Shown here: positions 26,419 to 34,808 of the stretch, one piece after another
Numbering within the stretch: the stretch's first letter is position 1
How the letters are laid out: each line of letters begins with the position of its first letter
From: an uncultured Muribaculaceae bacterium
GTDB taxonomy: Bacteria > Bacteroidota > Bacteroidia > Bacteroidales > Muribaculaceae
Length of the DNA stretch: 46,628 nt
NCBI GenBank assembly: GCA_910584365.1
Contig: CAJUAF010000020.1
Location: 1 to 46,628 of the forward strand
Reading direction: 5' to 3'
Position numbers and translations under genes: made by a program
Notes under the pieces: generated by a model
The model's database searches: none
What the model was told of the DNA's origin: nothing
Seen by the model: the letters and a program-made list of their open reading frames with translations, nothing else

Positions 26419-28344
26419 TTAGCCGTAAAGGCTAAGGTAGGAGGCCAGGTCGGGGTCGAGGGAAGCGTCGGCCGAGAAGGGGGCGGAAAGCTCGCGGGCC
26501 ACGTGCAGACCGATGGCGCGGGTCATCAGGATATCGTCGTGGCGTCCGGTGCGGGCCGCGTAGGAACCGTTGGGGAGGCGCTCGTAGGTGGCGAGTTCGT
26601 CGCAGGCGTCGGAGGAGCGCTCGATGTAGCGGCCGTCGCGCACGGCGGCGATCAGTTCGGTGATAATCATCCCTTTTGTCTGCCGGTTGGTGTGGAAACC
26701 GGGAATCCGGTCGGGGGCGTTTCGACCCGGCGCCTTGCGGCGGTAGAGTTCGGGATAATGGTAATAAAGCTCGTTGAGGATGGCGGCCCCCTGGCGGAAC
26801 GACGGCTCGTCGCCGGGGCGCCGCTCGCTCTCGAGGGTGTTGCTCTCGAAGACCAGCAGGGCCGAGTTGTAGAAACGGGCCGTCATGGCCGCTTTCCAGG
26901 CAAGGAGGTCATGGTCGGTGTGGCCGCGCCACTGGGCCACGACCTCCGGTTTCCCGTCCTGGCGGATTACGGCGATAACGCTCCAGTCGGCTTTCTCCGA
27001 AAGACCGCCCACATCGACGGCGACGATATATTTCCCGCCCTTTTCGGGCATCTGCCAGAGCTGCATCCCGCCGCGCGAATCCCGGCGGAACTCCACACCG
27101 ACAAGAGCCCCGGGACCCGTCAGGGCGCCCGAGCGCGAGGCGACTTCGCCGAAAGCCGCCGGCTCCCGGCATCCCAGCCGCAGGAGATTTATCTTCTCTA
27201 CGGAGAAAACGTTGCTCGACGAGGAAGTGAACGCCTCCTGGGCCGTGGAGGGGAACTCGCTTTTCATTTTCATGTGGTCGGTGAACTCCCGGCGCTTGTG
27301 GTGATACCAGTTTATCTGCTCCAGCGTCAGTCCGGCCTCATCCCAGAGGGCGCGTTCATAATTGTCCATGTTCTCCCATAGGCGCTCCGCCTCCCGCTTC
27401 CCCTCCGGACCGGGAGGGAAAGAGAGGGAGTAACGGGCAATCTCATGCCAGGGAACGAAGACCGGGCGCTTGTCGCTCTTGCCGCAGCACGCCCTGCCCC
27501 ACTCCTCATGAAAGAAAGAGCCGACACCGTCGGCGGTGGATTCCATCACCACCAGCGTCATCGGAGCCAGGGCCACGGCGCCGCTGATGGAGCGGACGGT
27601 GTCGGCCGGATCGGTGCCGCGGGTGGCTTTCCAGTAAGCAGCCTCGGTAAGATGCACCAGGCCGACGTTCACCCCGCGCACGGCATCGGCGTTGGTGGAG
27701 GCCGCCACGTAGATGCGGCTCTCCCTCCCCTCTATGCGGATAATACCCCGGGATGTTTTCAGCGAGGGAGCCTTCTCCCCCTCCCAGTATTCCAGGGGAT
27801 AGCGCCCCAGCATATCGCCGTAGAGATTCAGCACCACCTGGGCGCCCCCTTTTTCGCGGCCGCACACAAGGGCGTCGATATTCAGGTCCCTGAATACTAA
27901 CTGAATCCAGGCGATGTACATCTCCACGACCGTGGAGCCGCCCCATTGCCTGGCCTTTAGAATTATCATCCTCATCGGGCGCCCCGCCCTCCGGTCGGCC
28001 TCCAGCAGTTTCACCACCCGGCGCTGGGGACGGTTAAGGATGAAAGGCACATCCCGGCAGGTATTCTTGTCGCGGATGCGGCAGCATTTCGCCGCCCAGT
28101 ATTCAAAGTCGTAGCGGCACCGCAGACGCGTCCAGGCGTTTGCCGTCCGAGCCGAGGGATATTTCGGATCAAGGGTCATCTCGCGGGGGACAGCCTCGCG
28201 CCCCTCGGTCCATTCCTCGGGTCCCACCTCCACCCGATCCCCCGAGCAACCGCGCCCGTGTATGGGGTCGAAATCCTCCAGAGCCTCCCTGGCCAGAGAG
28301 CGACGCCGGTTCTCCTCCAGGATTTCATCGAAAGTATTCTCCAT
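26419..28344 (-). CDS. Phage-type terminase large subunit (ATPase and nuclease), orphan
   Basis: In phages this motor packages DNA into the head and cuts concatemers. The N-terminal ATPase has a variant P-loop KARQWGGST (130-138), with the lysine at the front as in many terminases, and a Walker B-like HLTEAAYW with Glu234. A coupling-like segment MESTADGVGSFFHEEW follows (268-283). The C-terminal RNase H-like nuclease has Asp444 (YIVAVDVGGLSEKADWS), Glu500 (LLVFESNTLE) and Asp603/Asp604 (GRHDDILMTRAIG). The full 641 residues and all expected acidic residues are present, so it does not look decayed. No small terminase, portal, capsid, integrase or lysis gene is in the window. It follows the 810-residue gene by 60 bases and precedes the GT2 gene on the same strand. 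Confidence 0.88.
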   Translation of the reverse strand: MENTFDEILEENRRRSLAREALEDFDPIHGRGCSGDRVEVGPEEWTEGREAVPREMTLDPKYPSARTANAWTRLRCRYDFEYWAAKCCRIRDKNTCRDVPFILNRPQRRVVKLLEADRRAGRPMRMIILKARQWGGSTVVEMYIAWIQLVFRDLNIDALVCGREKGGAQVVLNLYGDMLGRYPLEYWEGEKAPSLKTSRGIIRIEGRESRIYVAASTNADAVRGVNVGLVHLTEAAYWKATRGTDPADTVRSISGAVALAPMTLVVMESTADGVGSFFHEEWGRACCGKSDKRPVFVPWHEIARYSLSFPPGPEGKREAERLWENMDNYERALWDEAGLTLEQINWYHHKRREFTDHMKMKSEFPSTAQEAFTSSSSNVFSVEKINLLRLGCREPAAFGEVASRSGALTGPGALVGVEFRRDSRGGMQLWQMPEKGGKYIVAVDVGGLSEKADWSVIAVIRQDGKPEVVAQWRGHTDHDLLAWKAAMTARFYNSALLVFESNTLESERRPGDEPSFRQGAAILNELYYHYPELYRRKAPGRNAPDRIPGFHTNRQTKGMIITELIAAVRDGRYIERSSDACDELATYERLPNGSYAARTGRHDDILMTRAIGLHVARELSAPFSADASLDPDLASYLSLYG

Positions 28345-28404
28345 AGTAAAGTGTCGTTCACAGTATTGTTATCGAATCAGGTGCTTATGACGGCAGGGGT
28401 GCAG

Positions 28405-30837
28405 TCACTCCAGGCCGAAAGGGTGAATCGCCAGGTCGGGGGAGGCTGCCCCCTCGACAGTCACTTCCTGCCAGGGACGCCAGGGGGAAGCGAGCCTCAC
28501 GCTGACGGCCTCGTTGACAGCACCCTCCACCGACAGGCACAGAAGTTCCTCGGGAATCTCCGTACCGCGGTCCCCGCGCAGCAAGAAGCGCCCCCTGAAG
28601 ACGGAAGCAAAACAGTTGACCGTCAGGCTCTCGGGGCGAGAGACCAGGCGCAGACGTTCCCTGAGCCTGATTTCCAGGGATTCGGCATCCTCCTCCCGGG
28701 ACAGGCAATAGACTCCCGAGGATACGCCCGCAAGGAGTTCACCGCGCCACATTGCCAGGCGGAGGGGAGCATCCCCGTCAGTAATTCCGGGCAGTCGCGC
28801 CCGGATTATCTCTCCGTCCGGGCTGAAACGACACAGCTCCGGTCCCGAGGCAATCCAGATTTCCTTGCGGGCCTCGCACCAACCGATGCTGTCCCCTGCG
28901 ACACCGCGCCGGAGAGTGGTGACCTTCTGGCCCGACACCTCCGCGAGGTCTCCGCCGACAAGGGCCACAAGCGACGCTCCTGACGGGGAAGTAGCCTCGC
29001 AGAGGGCATGGCGGCTCCGGAGAACCCGGTTGTCGACCGGCGCCACAGAGTGGAACCTTCCGGCTCCGTCGATCGTGGCCAGGAACGTCCCTCCGTCACC
29101 GAAAAACAGCAGTTTGCGGCGCGAAAAATCCCACCCCGAGCGGCTGCGGGGCGCTACACGGATGGCCCGGATTTCCCCCTCCGTGATTCTCATGCGTCCC
29201 GACGAAGAACGCAGGTCGGAGGTCGGAAAGATCTCCGCCACCCCCTGCTGCAGCCGTGGGGCAGGGTCGGTCCCTTCGGGCTGATAGGCGCCGACAATAC
29301 GGGAGAGTGTTATCCGCTTTCCTCCGGGACAGACATAGCGCGACACCCCGGTCACAGGCTCGGGAGAGAGCGGAAAAGTCTCCTCATATACCGTTCCGGA
29401 GGGGTGGAGATAAGTTACGGTGACTTCCGTAGCGTCGGAAGAGGGGAACATCAGCAGCGGACCGAAAGAGGCAGGCGCGTCGCCGTTCCCCGAAAATTCC
29501 CTCAGGACCGACTGGCTTCCGGCGGGAGTGACGGTCAGGACGCTGAACGCCACTTTCCACTGCGCGCACTGAGGATTCTCCACCCTCCCGGCAATAAAAC
29601 AGGCCGGAGACCATCCGCGCAGGGGTTCATACAGCGGATTACACAACACCGTCATACCCCCGTCGCCGAGGGCGGCGGAATAGGAACGCGCCATACTCTG
29701 CAAAGCCTCGGCCACGCGCCCCTGGTCCTGCAGCCGGGTATTTCCCCCCGAAGGGAGCGCCCGGACAGTTCCTTCGGCACCCATACCACCCCCGAAAGGA
29801 TAACTGAATTCCGCCACGGTCCTCATCTTTGCCGCCACAGCATCCTCCACCAGGCGCCCCAGTCTCCCCTCGTCGATGACGGTGCCGCGGGAAAATCCGG
29901 GCAGACAGGAGGTAATCGTGGCGGTGGCCTGAGCGCTCTGATACCTCATGCCGTAACCTGCGGCAACCGAACGGTCGAGCGGTTCGATTTCTTCGCTCAT
30001 CTCGATTACCAGTTTGCTGACCAGGCGGTTCCACGGAGCGGGCAACCCCTCGGGCGCGATTACGCACGGACGGAACACCCCGGCCGTAAGCCTTCCGGAA
30101 GTCAGCGTAGCCAGGGAGTCGGAAGAGGTCTGGACAATACTGTCCGTACAGGAGAATCCCCCGGGCGCCCCCACAAGCACCGCAGGTCCGGCGGCGACGG
30201 TGCTTCCCGAAGCATCCAGGAGCCGGTAACGCACCAGGACCGGCTGGAGACAATAGTTCAGCGACCGACACCGCGCCCTGACGGCATCGTATGCGTCGGT
30301 CAGGGCTCCGGTCAGCAACGCCTCGTCGGCCGGCGAAAGGGAACCGCCCGCCGATGGGGTACTGGTTCCGGTGAGTTTCAGGGGTCCTACGGTCTCATAA
30401 AGCGTATTGAATTCCCCTGCGGTGAAAAGGATTTCGGGCAGCGGAGGCATGGCTCCGTGATAAATCACGTTCAGACTGCTGTCGTAGGTGAGATACTGGT
30501 CCGGGGCGTGGCTGACGAGCAGACGGATCACACCCGGCGCTGAGCTGTCGGCCAGGATCGGCTCAGCAGGGAGAGTCCCGGCCTTTTTCAGTGTTCCCGC
30601 GCTTCCCGGAGCGGGGACGCCGTCAGTCTCGACGCGGTGCCAGAGTCCGTTGTCCGGCCCGGTGAAAAAGACAATTTCCCGGTCGTCTCCATGCGGGGAA
30701 ATCCTCATAAACGGAAGGACGTCGGACGAAGACACCTTTTCGGGCATCCCCGTCCGACGCCATATTTCAGGCGACCGGAGGTCGCGGCGGAGGTTCACGG
30801 CCTCCTGAAGAATTCTGTTGGTTGTCTTGGCTTTCAT
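28405..30837 (-). CDS. 810-residue beta-rich protein of unknown function beside the terminase
   Basis: I do not recognise this protein. There is no signal peptide and no membrane segment. The N-terminus is basic and helical (KAKTTNRILQEAVNLRRDLR). The middle is rich in Ser, Gly, Thr and Pro with many short strands, and contains a Gly-rich patch SYPFGGGMGAEGTVR (about 345-360). From about 565 to 775 there are repeated strand pairs such as KLLFFGDGGTFLATIDG, ASLVALVGGDLAEV, KEIWIASGPELCRFSPDG and LRLAMWRGELLAGVSSGVYCLS, which suggest a beta-propeller. A virion or tail-type structural protein is the most likely guess, since its only close partner is the terminase. The frame is intact and base use matches its neighbours, so it is either a stable resident or a recent remnant. 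Confidence 0.8.
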   Translation of the reverse strand: MKAKTTNRILQEAVNLRRDLRSPEIWRRTGMPEKVSSSDVLPFMRISPHGDDREIVFFTGPDNGLWHRVETDGVPAPGSAGTLKKAGTLPAEPILADSSAPGVIRLLVSHAPDQYLTYDSSLNVIYHGAMPPLPEILFTAGEFNTLYETVGPLKLTGTSTPSAGGSLSPADEALLTGALTDAYDAVRARCRSLNYCLQPVLVRYRLLDASGSTVAAGPAVLVGAPGGFSCTDSIVQTSSDSLATLTSGRLTAGVFRPCVIAPEGLPAPWNRLVSKLVIEMSEEIEPLDRSVAAGYGMRYQSAQATATITSCLPGFSRGTVIDEGRLGRLVEDAVAAKMRTVAEFSYPFGGGMGAEGTVRALPSGGNTRLQDQGRVAEALQSMARSYSAALGDGGMTVLCNPLYEPLRGWSPACFIAGRVENPQCAQWKVAFSVLTVTPAGSQSVLREFSGNGDAPASFGPLLMFPSSDATEVTVTYLHPSGTVYEETFPLSPEPVTGVSRYVCPGGKRITLSRIVGAYQPEGTDPAPRLQQGVAEIFPTSDLRSSSGRMRITEGEIRAIRVAPRSRSGWDFSRRKLLFFGDGGTFLATIDGAGRFHSVAPVDNRVLRSRHALCEATSPSGASLVALVGGDLAEVSGQKVTTLRRGVAGDSIGWCEARKEIWIASGPELCRFSPDGEIIRARLPGITDGDAPLRLAMWRGELLAGVSSGVYCLSREEDAESLEIRLRERLRLVSRPESLTVNCFASVFRGRFLLRGDRGTEIPEELLCLSVEGAVNEAVSVRLASPWRPWQEVTVEGAASPDLAIHPFGLE

Positions 30838-30842
30838 AGCGG

Positions 30843-30893
30843 CTTCGCGGTTTGGACTCCGGAGAAAACTCCGGAGAGGATTATGCCGCGAAG
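30843..30893. terminator. Nested double-stem hairpin between SulP and phage-like genes
   Basis: The outer stem is CTTCGCGG (30843-30850) with CCGCGAAG (30886-30893). The inner stem is CTCCGGAG (30857-30864) with CTCCGGAG (30869-30876) around AAAA. The two nested perfect 8-base stems fill the gap between the SulP stop (30905) and the 810-residue gene (30837). No long T-run follows, so a Rho-independent role is uncertain; an mRNA processing or boundary role is possible. Confidence 0.45.
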
Positions 30894-30904
30894 TTACCGC
30901 CGGA

Positions 30905-32635
30905 TCAGTCGGCCGCGTAGGACAAACTGTTACCTTTTCCCTGCTCCGACACTATTCTGTTGGCCATTATCACGGCCTGAGAGATATGGGAACATACATG
31001 GTCATCCCCGACAAGACGGTCGATTCCGGCTTTCACAAGGGTCTGGCGGACATTGTCGCGCACGCCGGAGAGGACTACGTGGATGTCGGCCGCCTGAGAG
31101 GAGCGGATAAGAATCTCGAGGTTGTGGATGGCCGTGGAATCGATGAAGGGCACTTTTCTCATGCGGATAATGCGCACTTTCGGTTTCTCCCCGACGGTGG
31201 AACGCATCAATTCGTCGAACTTGGTGGCCACGCCGAAGAAGAACGGGCCGTCGATTTCGTAGACCTCGACGCCGGGAAGCACATCAAGCACCTCATGGTG
31301 GGAACTGTCGAGATCTGTTCCCTCGGCCACGTCAAGCTGCTCGGAGTAGACACGGATCTGAGTGTTCTCCATCACTCGGCGCAGGAACAGCACCACGGCC
31401 AGCAACAGGCCGATCTCGATGGCGATGGTCAGGTCGAGGACCACGGTCAGCAGGAACGTCACCAACAGTACGGAGATATCGCTCTTGGGGGACTTGAGCA
31501 TCCCGACGATGGTGCGCCAGCCGCTCATGTTGTAGGCCACCACCATCAGCACTGCGGCCAGACAGGCCATCGGGACCATGCAGATAAGCGGCATCAGGAA
31601 AATGAAAATCAGCAGAAGCACCACAGCGTGAACGATTCCGGCCACGGGAGTACGGCCTCCGTTGGTGATGTTCGTCATAGTGCGGGCGATGGCGCCGGTG
31701 ACGGGGATTCCCCCCACGAACGGCACCACGATGTTGGCCAGTCCCTGGCCGATAAGTTCGGTGTTGGTGGAGGTATGGGAGCCTGTGACACCGTCGGCCA
31801 CAGTCGCCGACAGCAGCGACTCGATGGCTCCCAGCATGGCGATGGTGAACGCCGAGGGGAGGAGCATATTGATTGTCTCCATATCAAGCGAAAAGCCCTG
31901 GACGCTGGGCATCTCGGCCTTGAGCTGGCCGAAGCGGCTTCCGATAGTGGCGATATCGGTTCCGATGCCGTTGAGGTTCATGACCCAGACGGCGGCGGAG
32001 ACAAGGATGATGGCGACCAGGGCGCCGGGAAGCCGTTTGGAAATCTTAGGGGTAAGGATGATGATGAACAGCGTCACCAGTCCTACGGCGAGGGTCAGCC
32101 AGTCGGTCTGTCCGAAGCTGGAGAGGTAGACGCCCCATTTCGGGATGAATTCCGAGGGAAGATCCTTGAGGCCGAGACCGAAGAAGTCGTTGATCTGAGT
32201 GGAGAATATCGTAAGGGCGATACCGGCGGTAAAGCCTATCACAATCGGGTAAGGGATGAACTTGATGACCGTTCCGAGCTTGAAGAGCCCCATAAGGACA
32301 AGTATCATGCCAGCCATAAGGGTAGCCACGGCCAGACCTTCCACACCGAAACGGGCGATGATGCCGTAGACAATCACGATGAATGCCCCCGTAGGGCCTC
32401 CGATCTGCACGGAGTTTCCTCCGAAAGCCGACACCATGAAACCGCCCAGGATGGCGGTCATCAGTCCTACGGTGGGACTCACGCCGCTGGCGATGGCGAA
32501 CGCGATGGCAAGAGGAAGGGCCACGATGCCGACGACGACTCCCGCCGTCAGGTCGGCCTGCAGTTTCGAAGCGTTGTAATGCTTCATCGCCGACCACAGT
32601 TTGGGCCGGAACTCAATTTTCTCTGAAAATAACAT
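30905..32635 (-). CDS. SulP-family anion transporter with STAS domain
   Basis: Inner membrane transporter of sulfate, bicarbonate or another anion; the substrate cannot be told from sequence. The SulP signature is clear near the N-terminus (DLTAGVVVGIVALPLAIAFA and SGVSPTVGLMTAILGGF), then GGPTGAFIVIVYGII and about 10-14 membrane segments to about residue 420. The cytoplasmic STAS domain spans about 450-565 (VLPGVEVYEIDGPFFFGVA, then VPFIDSTAIHNLEIL with the conserved D-S/T). At 576 residues it is full length. The ATG at 32633-32635 and a second ATG at 32585-32587 (MKHYNASKLQADL) are both possible. It has its own promoter and a hairpin in its leader, and it is divergent from the polysaccharide utilisation locus. 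Confidence 0.95.
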   Translation of the reverse strand: MLFSEKIEFRPKLWSAMKHYNASKLQADLTAGVVVGIVALPLAIAFAIASGVSPTVGLMTAILGGFMVSAFGGNSVQIGGPTGAFIVIVYGIIARFGVEGLAVATLMAGMILVLMGLFKLGTVIKFIPYPIVIGFTAGIALTIFSTQINDFFGLGLKDLPSEFIPKWGVYLSSFGQTDWLTLAVGLVTLFIIILTPKISKRLPGALVAIILVSAAVWVMNLNGIGTDIATIGSRFGQLKAEMPSVQGFSLDMETINMLLPSAFTIAMLGAIESLLSATVADGVTGSHTSTNTELIGQGLANIVVPFVGGIPVTGAIARTMTNITNGGRTPVAGIVHAVVLLLIFIFLMPLICMVPMACLAAVLMVVAYNMSGWRTIVGMLKSPKSDISVLLVTFLLTVVLDLTIAIEIGLLLAVVLFLRRVMENTQIRVYSEQLDVAEGTDLDSSHHEVLDVLPGVEVYEIDGPFFFGVATKFDELMRSTVGEKPKVRIIRMRKVPFIDSTAIHNLEILIRSSQAADIHVVLSGVRDNVRQTLVKAGIDRLVGDDHVCSHISQAVIMANRIVSEQGKGNSLSYAAD

Positions 32636-32650
32636 ACCTTAGAATATTCC

Positions 32651-32680
32651 TTCGGAACTTCCCGGCCGGGAGCTTCCGAA
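32651..32680 (-). promoter_or_regulatory. Leader hairpin upstream of the SulP gene
   Basis: TTCGGAA (32651-32657) pairs with TTCCGAA (32674-32680), and the inside (CCCGG/CCGGG) continues the stem with a small internal mismatch. This gives a GC-rich hairpin of about 30 bases in an otherwise AT-rich leader, about 16 bases before the ATG. It may act on translation or mRNA stability. It is not a known riboswitch that I can name. Confidence 0.45.
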
Positions 32681-32713
32681 ACCTATAAAAAATATACCTT
32701 TGAAAACAGGGCG

Positions 32714-32745
32714 CAAAATTACAAAATTTTGACCCAATACACAAA
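32714..32745 (-). promoter_or_regulatory. Bacteroidota promoter of the SulP gene
   Basis: On the minus strand, TTTG (32742-32745) is followed after 20 bases by TAATTTTG (32714-32721), an exact match to TTTG-N20-TAnnTTTG. Transcription would begin near 32707, giving a leader of about 70 bases that includes the hairpin. Confidence 0.78.
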
Positions 32746-32784
32746 AATTTACATAACAAATGAGAATAACTGTAAATTATTTTG

Positions 32785-32792
32785 TACTTTTG
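32785..32792 (+). promoter_or_regulatory. -7 box of the membrane regulator gene
   Basis: TACTTTTG fits TAnnTTTG and lies 77 bases before the regulator ATG. No clear -33 TTTG lies 19-21 bases upstream in this AT-rich stretch. Confidence 0.5.
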
Positions 32793-32868
32793 CAATAATT
32801 ATCAGTGCATACGGCGTCCGTTCCGGCATTTGTAGACGTGACGTTGACGTTGGCAAAACCTTGAATCC

Positions 32869-34620
32869 ATGCTGAAATACCGTTCTATCCTCAAGATATT
32901 ATTACTCAGTGTCTTTCTCAGTTCACTCCTGCCGCTCTCCTCTCAGGAGCCCGCGGAAGTCTCCGATATGTCGCTCCTGTCGGAAATGAGCATCGAGGAG
33001 CTGCTTTCCCAGCTTGACATGACCCTGGCGCGCGCTCCTGAATTCGAAAACCGCAAGCAGGAGAAGCTCAACAGCCTGAAAAAGGAACTGGCCACCACAC
33101 GCGACGTAGAACAGCGTTACTGGATAGCCCGGAACCTCTGCCTGGAATACGGCCCCTTCGACTCCGATTCGGCCATGAGATATATCGACGAGGCGTATCG
33201 CCTGGCCACGGCCGCCGGGCGCACCGACTGGATGCAGGAGATGCTCATCAACCGTTCATACATACAGGCCGCCACCGGACTCTTCGAGGAGGCCGGCGGG
33301 AGCCTGGCGCTGGTGGACCGCGCTACTCTCCCGCAGGATCTGCAGGTCAAATACTTCGAACAGGCCCTGTTCCTGATGAACCACCGGAACCAGTTCGTGG
33401 GACTGACGGCCGAACTCCCCTTCTCGGAAGAGGACCGCGCCATGCTCGACAGCCTCAGCACCTCCCTTCCCGAATCCTCTCCGCAATATTCCTGGCTTAA
33501 GGGATGGGCAAACTTCAACACGCCGGAAAACGCCTCCCGGACTATTCCCGAAGTAAAACAGAAAGTTATCACCAACACGGTCGACAACCGCCAGAGCGCA
33601 ATGGATACCTGGGTGCTGAGCCGACTGTACGAAATTAACGGCGACACAGAGAACAAACTCCGCTATCTCATCATCTCGGCCATCACCGACATCCGGGCCT
33701 CCATTAAGGAAATTGCCTCCCTGGAGGAGGTCGCCAATATGCTCAAGGAGGACCCTGACAACCTGAAACGGGCCAACGACTACATCAGCTACTGCATCCG
33801 CTGCGCCAACGAATACAAAAGCCGTGTGCGCGTGGGACGTCTGGCCGATCTCCAGTACCGCATCTCGCAGGACTATCAGAAAGCCCTCGCCGAGGAACAG
33901 CAGAAAGTTTCGGCCTATGCATGGCTGCTGGCCGCCGGTCTGGCGATACTGCTGGCTGCCCTGGTGTTCATTATTATCCAGATGCGGAAACTCAGGCGCA
34001 GCCGCGCGATGCTCAACGAGGCCAACCTGGCCCTGGAGGGGAAGGTCGAGGAACTCGAAGACCTGAAAGGACGCCTCGAGGAGGCCAATTCATCGCTGGA
34101 GGACCGCTATTCCAACGCCCGCCAGGGAGCGATGACCCTCTCGGAGCGCAATCTTGCCAAGGAGAAATATATCGCCGACATCTTCTCCATCTGCTCCAAC
34201 TATATCAGCAAGCTCGACGATTTCCGCAAGAATATCTACCGCCTGCTGGTGGCCCGGAAATTCGAGGAGGTGATGGAGATGACAAAAAGCCCCGAACTGT
34301 CGCAATCTGAAATCAAGGAACTCCACCGGACATTCGACAAAATCTTCCTGGGCATATATCCCGACTTCGTCAGGGATTTCAACACCCTGCTCCGTCCCGA
34401 GGAACAGATTGAACTGAAATCGAACAATCTCCTCAACACCGAGCTGCGCATCTACGCCCTGGTGCGCCTGGGCCTGACCGACTCCGTGGCTATCGCGAAG
34501 TTCCTCCACTGCTCGGTCCAGACGGTCTACAACACCCGGCAGCGCACCCGCGCCAAGGCCGTGGTGCCGCGCGAGGAATTTGCCGACAGAGTGCGTTCTC
34601 TCGGGCGCACCAGCTTCTGA
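32869..34620 (+). CDS. DUF6377-type membrane-spanning transcriptional regulator of the PUL
   Basis: Likely sensor-regulator that turns on the neighbouring susCD operon when its glycan product reaches the periplasm. The N-terminal signal or anchor is at about 8-25. A helical, TPR-like periplasmic domain follows (about 40-345, with ARNLCLEYGPFDSDSAMRYIDEAY). One membrane segment lies at about 350-372 (AWLLAAGLAILLAALVFIII), then a coiled coil (about 375-425) and a DUF6377-like cytoplasmic domain. The last part, LRIYALVRLGLTDSVAIAKF and LHCSVQTVYNTRQRTRAKAV (about 525-565), reads as a helix-turn-helix. It is neither a hybrid two-component system nor a classic SusR, and family membership is from memory. 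It has its own promoter and lies 188 bases upstream of the susC-like ATG. Confidence 0.85.
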   Translation: MLKYRSILKILLLSVFLSSLLPLSSQEPAEVSDMSLLSEMSIEELLSQLDMTLARAPEFENRKQEKLNSLKKELATTRDVEQRYWIARNLCLEYGPFDSDSAMRYIDEAYRLATAAGRTDWMQEMLINRSYIQAATGLFEEAGGSLALVDRATLPQDLQVKYFEQALFLMNHRNQFVGLTAELPFSEEDRAMLDSLSTSLPESSPQYSWLKGWANFNTPENASRTIPEVKQKVITNTVDNRQSAMDTWVLSRLYEINGDTENKLRYLIISAITDIRASIKEIASLEEVANMLKEDPDNLKRANDYISYCIRCANEYKSRVRVGRLADLQYRISQDYQKALAEEQQKVSAYAWLLAAGLAILLAALVFIIIQMRKLRRSRAMLNEANLALEGKVEELEDLKGRLEEANSSLEDRYSNARQGAMTLSERNLAKEKYIADIFSICSNYISKLDDFRKNIYRLLVARKFEEVMEMTKSPELSQSEIKELHRTFDKIFLGIYPDFVRDFNTLLRPEEQIELKSNNLLNTELRIYALVRLGLTDSVAIAKFLHCSVQTVYNTRQRTRAKAVVPREEFADRVRSLGRTSF

Positions 34621-34670
34621 AAACCGCCTTGAAAAACTTACCGAAATCCGCACGCAAAAATTGCCAATTT

Positions 34671-34683
34671 TCTGATTATCAGA
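34671..34683. promoter_or_regulatory. Small palindrome between regulator and susC
   Basis: TCTGAT and ATCAGA flank a single T (13 bases). It sits in AT-rich DNA 68-80 bases upstream of the susC -7 box. It may be a weak operator or a terminator stem for the regulator transcript; no T-run follows. Confidence 0.3.
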
Positions 34684-34723
34684 TTATATATTACATAGCC
34701 TATTTACCACACCATATTACCGT

Positions 34724-34758
34724 CCGTTAAAAACGGCTGAAAACGGTTATAACTTTGC
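34724..34758 (+). promoter_or_regulatory. susC promoter with AAAAACGG repeats at the activator position
   Basis: The -7 box TAACTTTG (34751-34758) has no good -33 TTTG. In its place are two copies of AAAAACGG (34729-34736 and 34740-34747), 11 bases apart, which is about one helical turn. The first copy is also half of a palindrome CCGTT-AAA-AACGG (34724-34736). This arrangement suggests an activator-dependent promoter, the activator most likely being the DUF6377-type protein encoded upstream. A TTG inside the -7 box is rejected as a start. Confidence 0.62.
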
Positions 34759-34808
34759 ACCACAACAAAATCTTACCGGCTTCGCTATTCCCGGCAGGAT
34801 TCCCGACC

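Noticed and set aside
26419..30837. Complete prophage
   Set aside because: Only a terminase and one unknown protein are present; no integrase, capsid, portal, tail tube or lysis gene and no attachment repeats were seen.
30818..32626. Rightward frame of about 600 codons, very rich in His, Asp and Gly, over SulP
   Set aside because: The composition is that of the reverse complement of membrane helices, and the SulP/STAS motifs are on the other strand.
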